Source of the DNA: Hansfordia pulvinata
Taxonomy: Eukaryota > Ascomycota > Sordariomycetes > Xylariales
DNA: 64,000 nucleotides
Direction: 5' to 3'
Assembly (NCBI GenBank): GCA_006538405.1
Contig: BJKQ01000020.1
Coordinates: 186,001-250,000 of the forward strand
The notes beneath the pieces were generated by a model. That model did no database searches and was not told the DNA's origin. It saw only the letters and a program-made list of their open reading frames with translations. Each line of letters opens with the position of its first letter. Position 1 is the first letter of the stretch. The translations under genes and the position numbers were made by a program. This document shows positions 35,401 through 48,349 of the stretch, piece by piece.

Positions 35401-38329
35401 AGTCCACGTGCTGCCAACCCGCGATCCGTCCTACCTATTACCCGTAGGTGGTAACAACCCAACCCTCCTTTCACCCACGCACTCTACCACCTTCTATTGC
35501 CTCCCTGTTCGGTCCTGCTCAGCGCGTGCCTACTCGCCTGCTCGCCTGTCTGCCCGTACGCCTCTCCCAGCTGCGCATCCCCCGATCCCGTCGACGCTGC
35601 CGCTCTCGCCCCATCATCTCGGCCCCGACTCGATAACCCGCCTCCCCGCGCACCCTGAGCTTGCCGCTGCCCATTGCCGACTCTCTCGCGTCCGGACTTC
35701 GCTTTCTTCGACCCTCCTCTGCGCCTCACGCCTCCTCGGGATCCCCGCCATACGCTCGTTCTCCCATCTGTAAGTACCTACATACATGTCTGTGATCGTT
35801 CTTCTGTCACACCACCTATGCCTTTGCCAGGCTGCCCGTCGCGCGACACCCCGTGACGCTTGCCCGGCGACAACTCGTGCCAGCGCCGCTCCGTGCCCTC
35901 GCCAACCCTGGAGTCCCGCCTCTCCATCATAAGCCCGACCTCCTGCCCGTTGCTTTGACAGCGCTCGTCCATCTGAGCCTCGCACAATTCGACAATCTGC
36001 CGATTCCTGTCGACACGTCATCTTCCCACCGCTCCCTCGACATAGACTCCGCGCCTTCATTTCCCGACCCTCCCCGGCTTGGTACGCCTCGAAGCGGCTG
36101 CTTCCCTGACCGAGTGTGCCTGCTTTCGTCTCTCTTCGTCCCGTGGCTTTTCTGCTCCTCCGCCCGTCGTGTCGGACTTGCCCTGTCTCGTGCTCTCGGG
36201 CCAGCTTGTCTGCTGGCTGGCTCCCCGCTCTGGTTCAACCCGTACCGCCAACAACGCATGCCGCCTCTCACCTCTCAAAAGCCGACAAACCCTCACTCTC
36301 GACTCGCCGAGGTTGCTTTCTCCGCCACTATCAGACCCCATTACAATCGATCTGCAGAGCACCCGAGGAACTAAGCCTGGAAAAGGAGGCCGCATACTCG
36401 GAGCACAACAGTGCCTGACCAACCGACTCCTGGGCCCTCGAACGTGGCAAAAACGTGTTCTCGCCCGCAGGCCTGTGTGCATGTGTATGCGCTTTGTATC
36501 CTACGGATAGACTGAAGCCCTTTGCATGCCATTGCTTGCGCGCCTCAACGGCGGCAGAAGTTCAACGCGACGACACCCTTCCGGCCCCTTGCTGGGATTG
36601 AGCCTTGAGGCAACATCTATATGATCGAATCTGGTCCCTTTGCCCAGCATCCTTGTCGTACAGGAAACGGCGCAGCGTTGAATCCCTCCGCCGTCGCCGA
36701 CATCAGCTCTGCAGTCTCGGCCACTACTCGAATGCGAGGTTGATTTGCAAAATCGGACAGGGGTCGCTCCTTCACGTCTTCCTGCATGCGCTATTCGACA
36801 GATTCCGCTGGTTCACCGAACACTGGCGCGGGGCTGCCATCGTGAAAGGTCCTGCGACTTTCGTCGTGAATGGGGCGCCGCGACTGATGACAGGCTCCTG
36901 GCAGCCCTCCTCTTAGCCGTCTCCTCAGCAGTGCGGCACGACCTCCACGGCATATAATTCCATTACACTGCACCAACCGGGCACCCATAGCGCGAGAGCA
37001 AACCCCTGCGAGATCAACTGCACCCTTTGCTACTTCGTTCGATATTCCTCCTTTGCGTCAAGTCGTCATCCAGCCGAGCCGCTCGAGTGGGCGCTTCGAT
37101 TGTTTCTGCTGGCAGCACCACCAGGACCAATCGGCGCGCCATCCAAAGATCCAGTGTTGGTGCGCATGGCACTGTCGTTCCTGTCGGTATCTGTTCGCTG
37201 CAAGTCTCGATTTTGGGTTGCCAAGACCAGGTCCCGGGTCCCGCAACGATCGACCGTTCAAGGCGCCAGGGTCCGTTCTTAATTTGGTTCGGGGTGGCTC
37301 TCGCCTCTTGCCCTCTTTGTCACTCACAGCGGCCGCAGAAAACCAGCAAAAGACACCTGCGCCTGTACAAGCACAGGCATCAGGCACAGACACACCCGAA
37401 TCACCTTGACATGCGCACGGCTGCCCAGCCGGCCCCGTTCCTCGTTGCTTCTTTCTCCGCCCTTTCTTTTCGGCCTCTTGCTAACCCTTGTAGCTAATAC
37501 TGCACACCAGCGTAGCCCGAAGAACCGCTATATCAGCGACACAGAACTTGTGCCGTGATACAGGTCAGTTACGCACATCTCGAGTTTAACACCCGCGATT
37601 TCTTTGCAATCAAACAGGCAGACCAGAAATATGCCAGTGCATTTGCGTCTTGCTTGCTGCCGATTACTCCGCAGTTTATTGCCCATTGAACAGCAGTCAA
37701 GGCCACTTACATTCACTGGCTGCATTTCCGTTCCTAGCTCGCCGTGGCCTGTGCTCCCCCTCGAAGACCCGGTTATCCCCACTCTGTGCCGATGCGAAGT
37801 ATGCAGATGCATTAAAGCCACCGTTGCGCCCGCGGTCACCCCACCCCACAACTACGACGCCCCTCGTACTTACACTGTGCTTCTTCGTCGATTGTTCCAG
37901 CATCGGCCGCCCCGTATTGGCTGTGTGCCTCTTTTCTCTGTGGTACTAACCGCTCAATCCCAAACAGATATTCACGTGTGCAAGCTTTGGTTTGCGCGCC
38001 CACATTCGAACAGGCTCTTCCTTACCAAGACACCAGAAGCAGAGAGGACGGCCAGCCGCGCCGAGTCGTGCTTTCTATCTTGCATTGCAGCAGGGCCCAG
38101 GTCCAGGAACCTACACTCCGGGACGTCGCCCACACCGCGGGTCGTTGTATCCCTACTGTACCCTGCTTAGCCTTGCCGTGCCCTGCCAAGCCCAGCCTAG
38201 TCGAGTCGTCATCGTGCCCTCGGCTCTGTTTGGTCCTCCGGCTCTCGTTCTCCTCCCCGACCCTCCCGACCCGCCGCGCACCACCACACCCTGGCCGCCA
38301 GCGTCCGCGCCCGACAACCCTCTTCTTTC
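35401..38329 (+). other. Probable long leader of the nucleotidyltransferase gene
   Basis: From ~35450 the plus strand becomes strongly C/T-rich and A-poor, as in fungal 5' leaders, and stays so in blocks up to the ATG at 38330. A likely leader intron runs 35770-35830 (GTAAGT donor, TTTGCCAG acceptor). No frame resembles a known protein; the longest (34955-35773 and 35853-36374) are Pro/Ser/Leu/Arg-rich as expected from the composition. If this is one leader it is almost 3 kb and full of upstream ATGs. A separate non-coding transcript is the alternative. Confidence 0.35.
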
Positions 38330-41300
38330 ATGGACGGGCGCCCCATTACGGCAGATACGCAACATCCTTACCCTCCCCAGCTCTGGACCCGGTCAACATC
38401 GAGTCCGGCTGTACCCAGACTGAGCACCGTTGGTGCGTCTCCGACCACGCCCGTCAACCAGGAGAACTCCTTGTCGCCCTTCCCGGCGACCCAAGTCGAA
38501 TTGCTCCCCTTCCTCTTTCCCCAGCAGTCCTCCCTCTACCAGGCACAGCTACTGCAGTACAATAAGCTGATTGCGCCTGGTCGAGGAGGTGGCCTTCAGA
38601 GTCAGCCGCTGCCGCCGCTCCTGTCCGCCCAAAACGTCCACGTCGGTTCGAGATCCCGCTCCGCCTCCAAAGCTTCCAACCACAACGCCCACAGCCCAGC
38701 CTCTGGCCCAAGCTCTCATTCTTCCAACACCAAAACCGGCGGCAGCGGCGGTGGCTCCAGTGCCAAGGATTCAAGAGCCCCAAAAGGCCCTCAGAGCTGC
38801 CATGGGAATAGAGGCTCTCATACCCCCACCGTCACCACCTCCACCAGCACCAGCACCGGCAACAAAGGCGACCGTTCTGTTATAACGAGCAAGGACACCC
38901 CTTCCAAAATGCCGGCCAAAAAGCCCGAAGTGACGACGGGCAACCCTTTGCCACCTCGCCAAAGGCAACTGTCGACCTCGCCCACGGCCACCCTGGGACT
39001 GGGCGCCGCACACTCCAACTCGGTCCCTTCTACACCCCATCAACATGCTCGTGACTTCTCTTTCGAGTCGAGGGATCAGTCGCCAAACGCCCACCAAAGC
39101 CACTCGCCCCGCTCCGCCTACTCCGAAAGCAACGGGTCCCTGCCCTCCCTGCGCCCCCTGCCCCCGCGCCACGGCGGGTGCCGGTACGAGACAGGGCTCA
39201 AACACTCCAGGCGGAGGATGGCCTACAACATTGGCAGTGACCCACTGGAACGATCCGATCTCAAGACCGTCAAGAACAAGCTGTCCGAAGACGAGGAGCG
39301 CAAGCTGACCACCGATATGCGCGAGCTCTACGATCGGTTACAGCCGACCGATGCGGTGGAAGAGAAACGAGGGAGGCTGGTTGCCAAGCTCGAGGGCTTC
39401 TTTAACGAGAAGTGGCCTGGACACGATATTCATGTCCAGCTGTTCGGCTCGTCTGGTAACCTGCTCTGCTCGGACGATTCCGACGGTGAGTCCAGCCCCG
39501 AGGCATGTGGTCCTGAGCAGAACGTTTGACTAATCAACCCGGATTTGAAGTGGACATATGCATCGTCACCTCGTGGAAAGACTTGGAGGACGTCTGCAAA
39601 ATCGCAGATCTATTGGCCAAGAGTACGACACCAAAACTGAACCCCACAACCGCCCTGTCAAAGACAGCTCAATTTACTGACAATGCCTTCAACTTTTAGA
39701 GGGAATGGAGAAAGTGGTGTGTGTCTCGTCCGCCAAAGTGCCCATCGTCAAGGCTTGGGATCCGGAACTGCAGCTGGCTTGCGACATGAACGTCAACAAT
39801 ACGCTGGCCTTGGAAAACACACGCATGATCAGGACATACGTCGACGTTGATGAGCGTGTTAGGCCCCTTGCCATGATCATCAAGCACTGGACCCGGAGAA
39901 GGATCGTGAATGACGCGGGTGAGTTGCTTGGGCGCCGAGCACGGTTTGAAGTGGTGTCACCTGGCTGACAGCGTCTAGCTTACGGAGGGACTTTGAGTTC
40001 GTACACATGGATCTGCATGATCATCGCATTCCTGCAACTTCGACAGCCTCCCATACTTCCCGTCCTGCATCAGCGTTCTCAAAAACAACCGAAACAGGAC
40101 GGCGAAATGGCGGCGTTCGCCGATGACATCGACAATCTGCGCGGGTTCGGGACCAACAATAAGGCGACGCTCGGGGAGCTGCTCTTTCAGTTCTTCCGCT
40201 TCTACGCCCACGAGTTTGACTACTCCGTCAACGCGCTCTCGATACGTCTCGGCAAGGTTGTGCCCAAAAAGGAGAAGAACTGGCATTTTGCCCTCAACAA
40301 CCAGCTTTGCGTGGAGGAACCTTTCAACACGAATCGAAACTTGGGCAACACGGCCGATGATACTGCTTTTCGGGGACTGCAGCTGGAGCTGCGACGAGCA
40401 TTTGATCTCATTTCCCAGGGCGATCTTGACGGCTGCTGCGAACAATACGTCTTTCCCAAGGAGGAAGAGCGGATATTCCAGAAACCGCCCCCGGTGTCCC
40501 GACCAGTTCTTCTGAGGAGTGCTTCACAGCAGCAACCACGCGGTGGTAGGAACGGCGGTCGAGGTGGACGGCATTCTAACCAATACCGAAACAATGGCAA
40601 CCATAACAACCGCCGAGCTTCGTCAAGTATTGCTTTCGACAACCCCAACCCGATGTATTTGCCGCCGGGCTACGTCATGCCTGGGATGAACCCCCAGGAC
40701 ATGTACATGCAGCCATCTGCCGAAGCACTGGCACACACGCTTAACGCGTTGCAGCTACAAGAGAACAATCTTCGATTCTTGCAGTACACTCAATCCCAGG
40801 CCTACGCGCAACAGCAGGCCCTGCAGGCGCACGCTCAGCGGATGCAGAGCAGCGCCGGCCAGCCCCAGTCACAGAGCCAGGCCCAACAAGCCACCGAGCG
40901 CTCCAGGACGAACTCCTTGTCAAACTCGTACGATGCACCACCCCTAACTGCGCCGCTGCGGACGGATATGCGCCAGGACATGTATTATTTCCCGATGGCC
41001 TTCCCGCAGGCCGCTTACTACACGCAACAAGGCTTCACTACATATCCTTCTTCTCCTTCCAACCAGCAAGGCGCAGACTTTCGGCGAAACTCGCATCGCT
41101 CTTCTAATGCCGGCGATCCATCTCATAGCGCCTTGCGATCGCAGTCGCAACCGGCCTCGAGGACCCCTACGGGCACGTCAGCGCCACAGGGCTTTCCACC
41201 CACTGGGGCGAACCCCGGACCAGGCGTCCCTACGTCGTCGAGGCATGTCAATGGGGTACCCATCCCCAGTTTCATACCCGATGAAACTCATGATGCCGAT

Positions 41301-42503
41301 CTGGAATCCGCAGCGAACAAATCCCCACAGGCAGAGCAGAAGCAGCAAACGCCCAGCGCGCAGGTGGCAAGCCCACCCCGGCGCCAGGAAGGGGCAAACG
41401 GTGTTATGCCAGCATTTGGTGACATCGGCCCGCAACGTCCGGCTCAACCCTCCCGTCGACTTTCTGCCGAGCACTTTCCTAGAGAGGTGGTGATGGAGAG
41501 AATCAGGAGGGCTTCACGGTCGCCATCGCCTGCTGATCGCAACAGAAGACGTACGTCTGTGAGCGGCTCGACGCCTCTCGCCAATGTATCGTTGCCGCCC
41601 GAGGCCTCGCCTGTTGAACCACCGCGTCAGAGCGCGCCTCTGGTTGTCAATGGATCCTCAGCTTCCAGGCCTACGAATACTCCAGTCTTCAGGCACCCGT
41701 GGAACTCGGTCGCGGCAACGCCTGAGGCTATCAACATCGACAATCCTCTGAACAACGTCCAGTTCCCCGCCTTGCCCGACAATATGGTTATTTCCCCGAC
41801 CAGGCAGCCGCCCGAGCAGATGAGCGATCTGTCACCTACCGCTGACAGACCTATGGTGGCTAACGGATCTTCGCCATCCTCGGCCATCCCGACCGGTCCA
41901 CCCGTGCCTCAGTACCCGCCCGAGTTCTTCATGCCGCAGCCCTTTGTGAACAACGGGCAGCCAGCCCAGATTCCACAGCCTGGTGCACCACCCGCGCCCA
42001 TCCCCGGAAGCTCACCTAGCGCGATTCAACGCATGGCGTTGCGTCATGCCAGCAGCCCACTGATTGCGCAGCTTGATCTCGCCACAGGGGATAAGATGCA
42101 GAACAACGATTTTCAACATTTGTCCCCCGTCTATGAAGCCAACAGCCCATCCCCCATCTTCACTCGCAAGCTTGAATTTCCTCTCAACCCGGCGGGTACA
42201 TCTGCAACCCCGCTCGGAGGGTCGCCAAACATTGCACAGGAAGCATTTCAGGGGAAACACAAGTCACCCACGGAGAAATCGCCAGGTGGGTCGGACTCGA
42301 CGACCCAGCACCTACAGGTCCATGGCCTCGTGCGTGACAATGGCCACATTCGAGGGGCCAAAAGTGAAAGCGACAATAGTGCCAGCGGCGCGTGGCAGAA
42401 AATCAAGGGAAAGAAAAAGGGCAACGACTCCAGGTTTCGACATGAAGTTTTCCCACAGAGCGAGCCGGCGCCGAGCAACGATTCAGAACGCAAGGGAGGT
42501 TGA
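38330..42503 (+). CDS. Cid1/CutA-type terminal nucleotidyltransferase
   Basis: Exons 38330-39485, 39551-39622, 39700-39918 and 39979-42503 join in frame to 1323 residues. Donors are GTGAGT, GTACGA and GTGAGT; the first intron has CTAAT. Residues 1-320 are Ser/Pro/Gln-rich and disordered. The catalytic core follows: GSSGNLLCSDDSD (~373-385) running across the first intron into VDICIVT gives the GS...DxD metal site, and LACDMNVNN (~437) supplies the third Asp. A PAP-associated domain lies at ~540-610 (LGELLFQFFRFYAHEFDY, VSIRLGK-like). The C-terminal half is disordered, with an RGG/Asn-rich patch near 670-695 (GGRNGGRGG), which suggests RNA binding. Such enzymes add U, C/U or A to RNA 3' ends and trigger decay (Cid1/Cid13 in fission yeast, CutA/CutB in Aspergillus). 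Which nucleotide this enzyme prefers is not visible. Confidence 0.9.
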
Positions 42504-43987
42504 TACTGGAGTGCGGCACACGAAGACCTGACACGTGGTTACCACTCGTTTTGGATACCCAATCTCATGCGGAAGTCAGACACTGACTGCCAGTGCCCAA
42601 CGGTCAGTGGAAGCTGACATTGACTCTGGCCGTTTCCGCATGTGTTCGTTGACGCGCGGCAGAGGAGGACCGACGACACTTGCAGGGCTGCGTGGATACA
42701 ATACGCGCAGCTGGTTGTCTGTGGAGGGGAGCGGGTCGCACCACTGACATTCGAATATCGCAAGACGGACGCAAGACGGACGCAACATCCAAGCTGCTGC
42801 ATGGAGATTCTCGAACTTGGCCCCACGATTACGCCCACTCGAACCCGTTCCACGAAATATTCATTATGATAGACTTGATGTTCAACCGAGCATTGTCCAG
42901 GCGCATGCGGCAAGTGCGACCTCGTCAAGACGACTTGAACTGGCAACGACATAAGAAGACGAAAAGAGTTTTCGTCCGAAGCAGAAAGAGACGAGCCGTT
43001 GAGCGAAGAGCTCACCAATACCCGCAGCGGCACAGCATATATCTATCCAGCATTGTTGTATGTACCTTTGTGCGTTCGGTCATGAATACTTATTCATAAG
43101 CGGGCTTGCGTTGTCATTTCTGGTTTGTTTATGGATAGACATGAATCAGTTCGGAGTTGTTGCTTCCTTGCCCATTCAGGCGTTTGTTTTTACGGTAAGA
43201 GAGACAGTGGGAGCGGCATTGCATTCGGATGGTTTTCTTTTTCTCCTTTTCCTCAACGAACCCAACATGTCAGAGACGAAGTGAATGGACTGGAAAAGGC
43301 CCCGACGGCCAGATGAGCTACGGGCATGAGGCTGTCATGAAGCGTCACCGGCAGCATGGACGGGATTTATGGCACGGGACGGTACCCCGGCGCGTGGCAT
43401 TGATCATAGACAGCGGGGTGGTGCGATTCGAACCAGAGTGACAAAAGAGATAAAAGCAGATCCAAAATCCAAGGAAAAAAAGTTTCAAAACCGGGCTCAA
43501 CATGTTGCACACCTCTCGAGTTTTCCCCTCATGGCTGTGGGCTCACCTAGATGATGGCGGGGGCAGGGTGCTCGGCACAATTGCTTGCCGCGTCTTGGAA
43601 ACGATGCTCCACAGGTTGTGCAGCTCGTGGGGCATTATGCAGGCAATAAGCCGCCACGGGCCGCCTCGGCTAGGGGTCCTTGCTATTAGCAGTTAGCTGG
43701 CCATAGGACGGGGATGTCGGGGGTGAGATAGGCCACGGGCCGCAATTCGGGCCAACCAAACCCCTCGAATCCAGTTGATGAAGACTCAGGGGGGGGCTGA
43801 GGGGAGTAGCGGCTGAGGAGTGCGACGCACACGACAATAAAACGACCCAACCAGCTGGCATGTCCGTCCAGCCCGATCTCAACCTTCCCTCCCCCAAACG
43901 CACGCGTGAGTTGAGTCTTTTCACGTGGACTCGTACATCGACTGCAAGCGTCAAAACAACACAGCTGCCAGGCTGGCCCGTGCAAGT
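42504..43987. other. 3' trailer and promoter region
   Basis: Holds the trailer of the nucleotidyltransferase gene and the upstream region of the HET-domain gene. A tandem 12-base repeat (AAGACGGACGCA, two copies) lies around 42764-42788. The longest frames (43670-44563 and 43686-44495, minus) are antisense to the HET gene start and show nothing recognisable. No RNA gene found. Confidence 0.5.
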
Positions 43988-46900
43988 ATGGCAGCCAATG
44001 GAGGAGGAGGATCTGACAATGGGGCGGAACACCGCCGTCGTCGCCTGCATGGCCCTGCGTCTGTGAGTGTGTTGATGGTGATGATGATGACGACGAGTGC
44101 GCCTGCTCTGCATCCTGTCGAGTGTGCTGGCTGACCCAAAGCAACCCCAGGAGCTGTGCTCCGAGTGCCACGATCTGAACCTGAGCGTGGACCGGTTCCG
44201 AGTGCAGCCGCGGTCCGCGGCTGGCGCCGGGCCGCACGACCATTTCCTCAAGTCGTCGACGACGTCGAGGCAGCTGGGGACGCTGGGCAGCATCCGGAGC
44301 CGCAGCTCCAAGTGCCCCCTGTGTGAGCTCATTGTCGAGTCGGTAGACGACGCGGAGCAGCTGCGGCCGCCGAGTTGGGACATGGGCGAGGACGACGAGA
44401 GGGACATCCAGCAAGCCGTGTGCTCGATGACGTGGGAGATTGACGGACGCGAGGGCCACTGGTCGAAGCGAGGGGCGGGCGACGGGCGAGGGCACGGCAG
44501 CGACCTAACGGACGTGGTGCGCGGCATGACGAGGCGCATCCACCTCCGCTGGGACCATGCCAAGATCCAGGACGCCTACATCGTGTACGCGCCGCCCGAG
44601 GCGTTTGCGACAACGGCGTCGGACGCGGACCGGGTGTGGACCAAGGACTCGCTGTTCCTGGGGCGGCGCATCACGGACAACGCGCACACGGAGAACCAGG
44701 CGCTGATCACGTCGTGGCTGCAGCTGTGCCAGCGGACGCACCAGGGGCCGTGCCGCGCGCTGGAGGACAAGTCGGACAAGTTCTACGACATGGTCGCCAG
44801 CTCGTACTTTGGCGTCATCGACGTGCTCAACATGAACCTGACGCGGCTGCCCCAGCAGCAACCACCGCAGCAACGACGGCCGGGCCGCCCGCCGCCGCGG
44901 CCCTCTCCGCGCCGGGGGGCGGGACCGGCGCCTCGCCATCCGGCGGTGGCGCCGTACGTGGCGCTGAGCTACGTCTGGGGCGCGGGGACCAAGGACTACA
45001 CGACGCTGACGGACAACGTGATGCTGCACCGGATGCACGGGGGCCTGGAGAAGATCCTGGACCGGCTGCCCGAGGTGATCCGGGACGCGATCGCGCTGAC
45101 GCGGCGGCTGGGGTTCCAGTTCCTGTGGGTGGACCGGCTGTGCATCGTGCAGGACAGCGCGCGGTCGTGGAAGCTCAACGCGTACAACATGAACCTGATC
45201 TACGGCAACGCGGAGCTGACCATCTGCGCGGCCGACGGCGACAACGCGCGGACGGGCCTGCGCGCCATGAAGCCGGACCGCGACGTGCTGCAGCGCCAGC
45301 GCCGCGTCAAGCCCGGGCTGAGCCTCATGGTGACGCGGCCGCCCGAGACGCACATCCGCGCATCGGCGTGGAACGAGCGCGCCTGGACGTTCCAGGAGCG
45401 CCTGCTGTCGCCGCGCTGCCTCATCTTCGCCAGCGGCCGCGTCTACTTCCAGTGCCGCTCCACGGGCATGTCCGAGGACGTCTACGCGGACCGCCTCGGC
45501 GCCGGCTGGTCGCTCGACCTCGTCCACGCCCCGCTGCAGATGTTCCGCCAGATGGACCGCCGCGCCGTCTGGGTCTACATGCGCTGCGTCGAGCTGTACA
45601 CGGAGCGCAAGCTGACGCGCACCGAGGACGTCCTCGCCGCCTTCAGCGGCGTCGCCAACCTGCTGCGCGAGCGAATGCGCGCCCCCTTTGTCCACGGCCT
45701 GCCCAGCTCCCACTTTGACCTGGCTCTGCTGTGGGAGCCCACGCAGACGGGCGGCCTGCGCGCCAAGAGTAGCGGCGGCGGCGGCGGTGGAGGCGCTGAC
45801 CAGCAGCAGCAGCAGCAGCCCAAGAAGCACCCGTCCATCCCCGACTTCCCCAGCTGGTCGTGGGCCGGCTGGGACGTGCCCGTGGCGTACAAGGACGGCG
45901 TCGTCGGCGGCTGCCTCGACAACGTCTCGGACTGGCTGGCCCACCGCACCTGGATCAAGTGGTGGGTGCGCGACGGCCACGGCGACCTGCGCCCGCTGTG
46001 GGACGACGGCGACGACGACGCCGCCTTTGAGAGGGGAGGAGCAGAACGAGGGGGGACCACCGAGGTCGACCGCAGCCGGGAGCGCAAGTGGCGCGGCTAC
46101 GGGTCCGCGCGCAGCGACAAGAAGAGGCGGAAGAAGCTCGCCCGCGGCCGCTACCGAGGGTGGGAGTACTGCCCCCGCCCCCGCGGCACGCCTCCGGCCC
46201 GAGCGCCGGAACCAGGTGTACCGCCCCGAGGACTACCAGACGCGCAACGAGGGGAGCGTGAGCAGTAGCAGCAGCAGCGGCGGCAGCAGCGAAGAAATGT
46301 CCGACGACGAGTACATTGGCTTACGGGAAGGCGGGTACGGCCGCCGCGACCGCCGCCGCCGCGAGCACAACTACGACTACGACGAGGACGAGGACGAGGA
46401 CGGAGACATCATCATCAACCGGCGGGTCTCGCGGGCGCGATCCCCGAGCCCGGACAGCCGCGATTCCATGTCCGACGACTCGCTGGAGCGGGAGAAACGA
46501 CAGAGGCGCCGCCACAACGAGCGGATCATGTCGCAGCTGCGCTTCGTCAACAGCACCAAGTACCGGGACGAGTACGACTCGGCCCGCCTCCATCACCACC
46601 ACGGACCCAAGAAGAGGGTGGTGATCCGCGAGGAGCGGTCAGTGGACGGGGACTCGGACGCGAGCATGTACAACATTGGCCGGACGCGCACGCGCACGCA
46701 GACGCGCCACCGGCCCAGCAGGGAGACGGAGGTGACGGTGTCGCGGCCGCACGGGCAGCCCTACCCAGCCAAGCCGGCGTCAACGCGGCCTTCTTCGACA
46801 TGATGGCGAGCGGGACGCGGAACGGGGACACGGAATATGCCTTGGGGCAGGAGGTGGAGGAGGAGGAGGAGGAGGAGGAGACGGCGCGGACGAGGACGAG

Positions 46901-47610
46901 TTCGGCATCACGCTCATGGACTACCCCTACCGCGTCGTCAAGAAGCCGTACAAGCGCCAGATGGACAGCTTCGAGTTCCCCCTGCTGCCCATCCTGCAGT
47001 TCCGCACCTGGCACAAGCGCCTGTACATCAAGCCGGCCGCGGCGTACGCCGCGCTGCCGCCGCCGCTGGCGCCCGAGGAGGAGGAGCAGCAGCACGGCGC
47101 GTCCGCGGCCGCCAACGCGGCGACGGCGGCGCCGGCGGCCGGATTGTCTGCGACGGGGGCAGGGGCGGCGGCAGGGGCAGCAGCAGCAGCAGCAGCACCA
47201 GGTCAGCAGCAGCAGCAGCCATCGGCGTCCACGTCCCCGCCCCGCCCCCGCCGCCGCGCAGGAGGGCGACGGCGAGGCCCGACTTCGGCCCCGGGCAGCT
47301 GCGGTGCCACGTGGCGGACGAGACGGGGGACTGGTGCGGCAGCGTGGTGGTGGACGGGCGGTGGCAGGCGTCGCGGGCGTCGCAGCCGCGGCACGAGTTC
47401 ATCGCGCTGAGCGAGGCGCGGGCGTTCACGCGCGCCGAGTGCGCGGCCTGGACGTACTACGTGCCCAAGGAGCGCGAGCAGAGCGAGTGGGACTGCTTCC
47501 ACGTCATGCTGGTCGAGCGGGCCGGCGAGAAGTGGCGCCGCGTCGGCATCGGCAAGGTCTTCAAGGAGGCGTTCCGCGACGCCAGGTGGAGGGAGATTAT
47601 GCTTGGGTGA
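43988..47610 (+). CDS. HET-domain protein gene, 3' third in shifted frames
   Basis: HET proteins trigger heterokaryon-incompatibility cell death. Start: ATG 43988 (MAANGGGG); exon 43988-44062 joins 44151 in phase 0 across an 88-base intron (GTGAGT, GCTGAC, CCCCAG). The N-terminus has the cysteine motif LCSECHDLNLSV and CPLCELIV. The HET domain spans ~290-440: YVALSYVWG, LGFQFLWVDRLCIVQD, YGNAELTICAADGD, AWNERAWTFQERLLSPRCLIF. This frame alone stops at 46268 (730 residues). Homology continues past it: the frame moves by one base near 46190-46205 into an acidic and Arg-rich segment (to 46803), by another near 46800-46880 (LMDYPYRVVKKPY, LPILQFRTWHKRLYIKP), and again in a CAG-rich stretch near 47160-47240. 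It ends TYYVPKERE...VGIGKVFKEAF...REIMLG, a typical HET-protein C-terminus, at 47608-47610. No consensus introns bridge these shifts, so the gene is a degraded allele or the shifts are assembly indels. Confidence 0.75.
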
Positions 47611-48318
47611 GGGGAATCTTCTGAGCGGAGAAGGGAGGGCGGGGGAGGAAAGGGGAGAAGGGGACACAGGCAGGGAGCGGGCTGATGGTTTATCTTCTTC
47701 TAATTCTTTTTTTCTTCTCGTCTACTTGGTTTCGGCCGTGTTGTTTTCTTCTTCTCTCCTGCGACACCTGCGCGGTCTTTCTCAGTCCTTGTCGTCTTGA
47801 TCTTGATGTAGGTTACACCCAGATGCATGGAGGCTATATCTAGCTGCCCTGTCGCATGTTGTCTCTATGTGACACCGGTAGCTGTTGGGGTAGTCAACCT
47901 GTCGCCAAGTACAGATCATGGTTACCGTATGTCAGGCGAGGCATGATGGCCACACGGCAGCTCTAGCAACCCGGTGGCCGGAGACTTTTCTCTACGCCTG
48001 CACGGTGTCAAGTATTGTGTCCCAAGGCTCAGCCCTGCGGGGGACCCGAGATGAAGAGGAGGTAGGTGCTGTGTCTCTCTCAGAAACGCGCGGTAGCGGC
48101 CCGGCTCAACATGGAAACAGTCTGCTTTCATGATGCTTCCGTCAACTGCCCTAAAATCCTCTCATACTCGCGTTTGAGGAAGCAGATGGGCAAGCTCTCG
48201 GCGGAACCGGGCAGGCTGAGCAGGGACATTGTATACATCAACAGACGCCCGGAAGAAAAGGTCTCTGTCAATATGGTGCGCGTTGAAACTCGTTCGAGGG
48301 AATAGCAATGCCCACGCG

Positions 48319-48344
<26 letters not shown>
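48319..48344 (+). repeat. A26 homopolymer
   Basis: Twenty-six consecutive A on the plus strand. There is no element or target-site duplication around it that would mark a retrotransposed copy. Confidence 0.9.

Positions 48345-48349
<5 letters not shown>

Noticed and set aside
34955..35773. 272-codon plus-strand frame
   Set aside because: Low-complexity translation from C/T-rich DNA. It ends at the donor of a likely leader intron; no family recognised.
43410..43442. tRNA-like T-loop (GATTCGAACC)
   Set aside because: The bases around the loop do not form the five-pair T-stem in either orientation and no acceptor, D or anticodon arm can be drawn.
44505..45980. 491-codon minus-strand frame
   Set aside because: Antisense shadow of the HET-domain exon with the same GC-driven composition.
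48319..48344. Poly(A) run as the tail of a retroposed copy
   Set aside because: No open frame, target-site duplication or element sequence upstream of the run.
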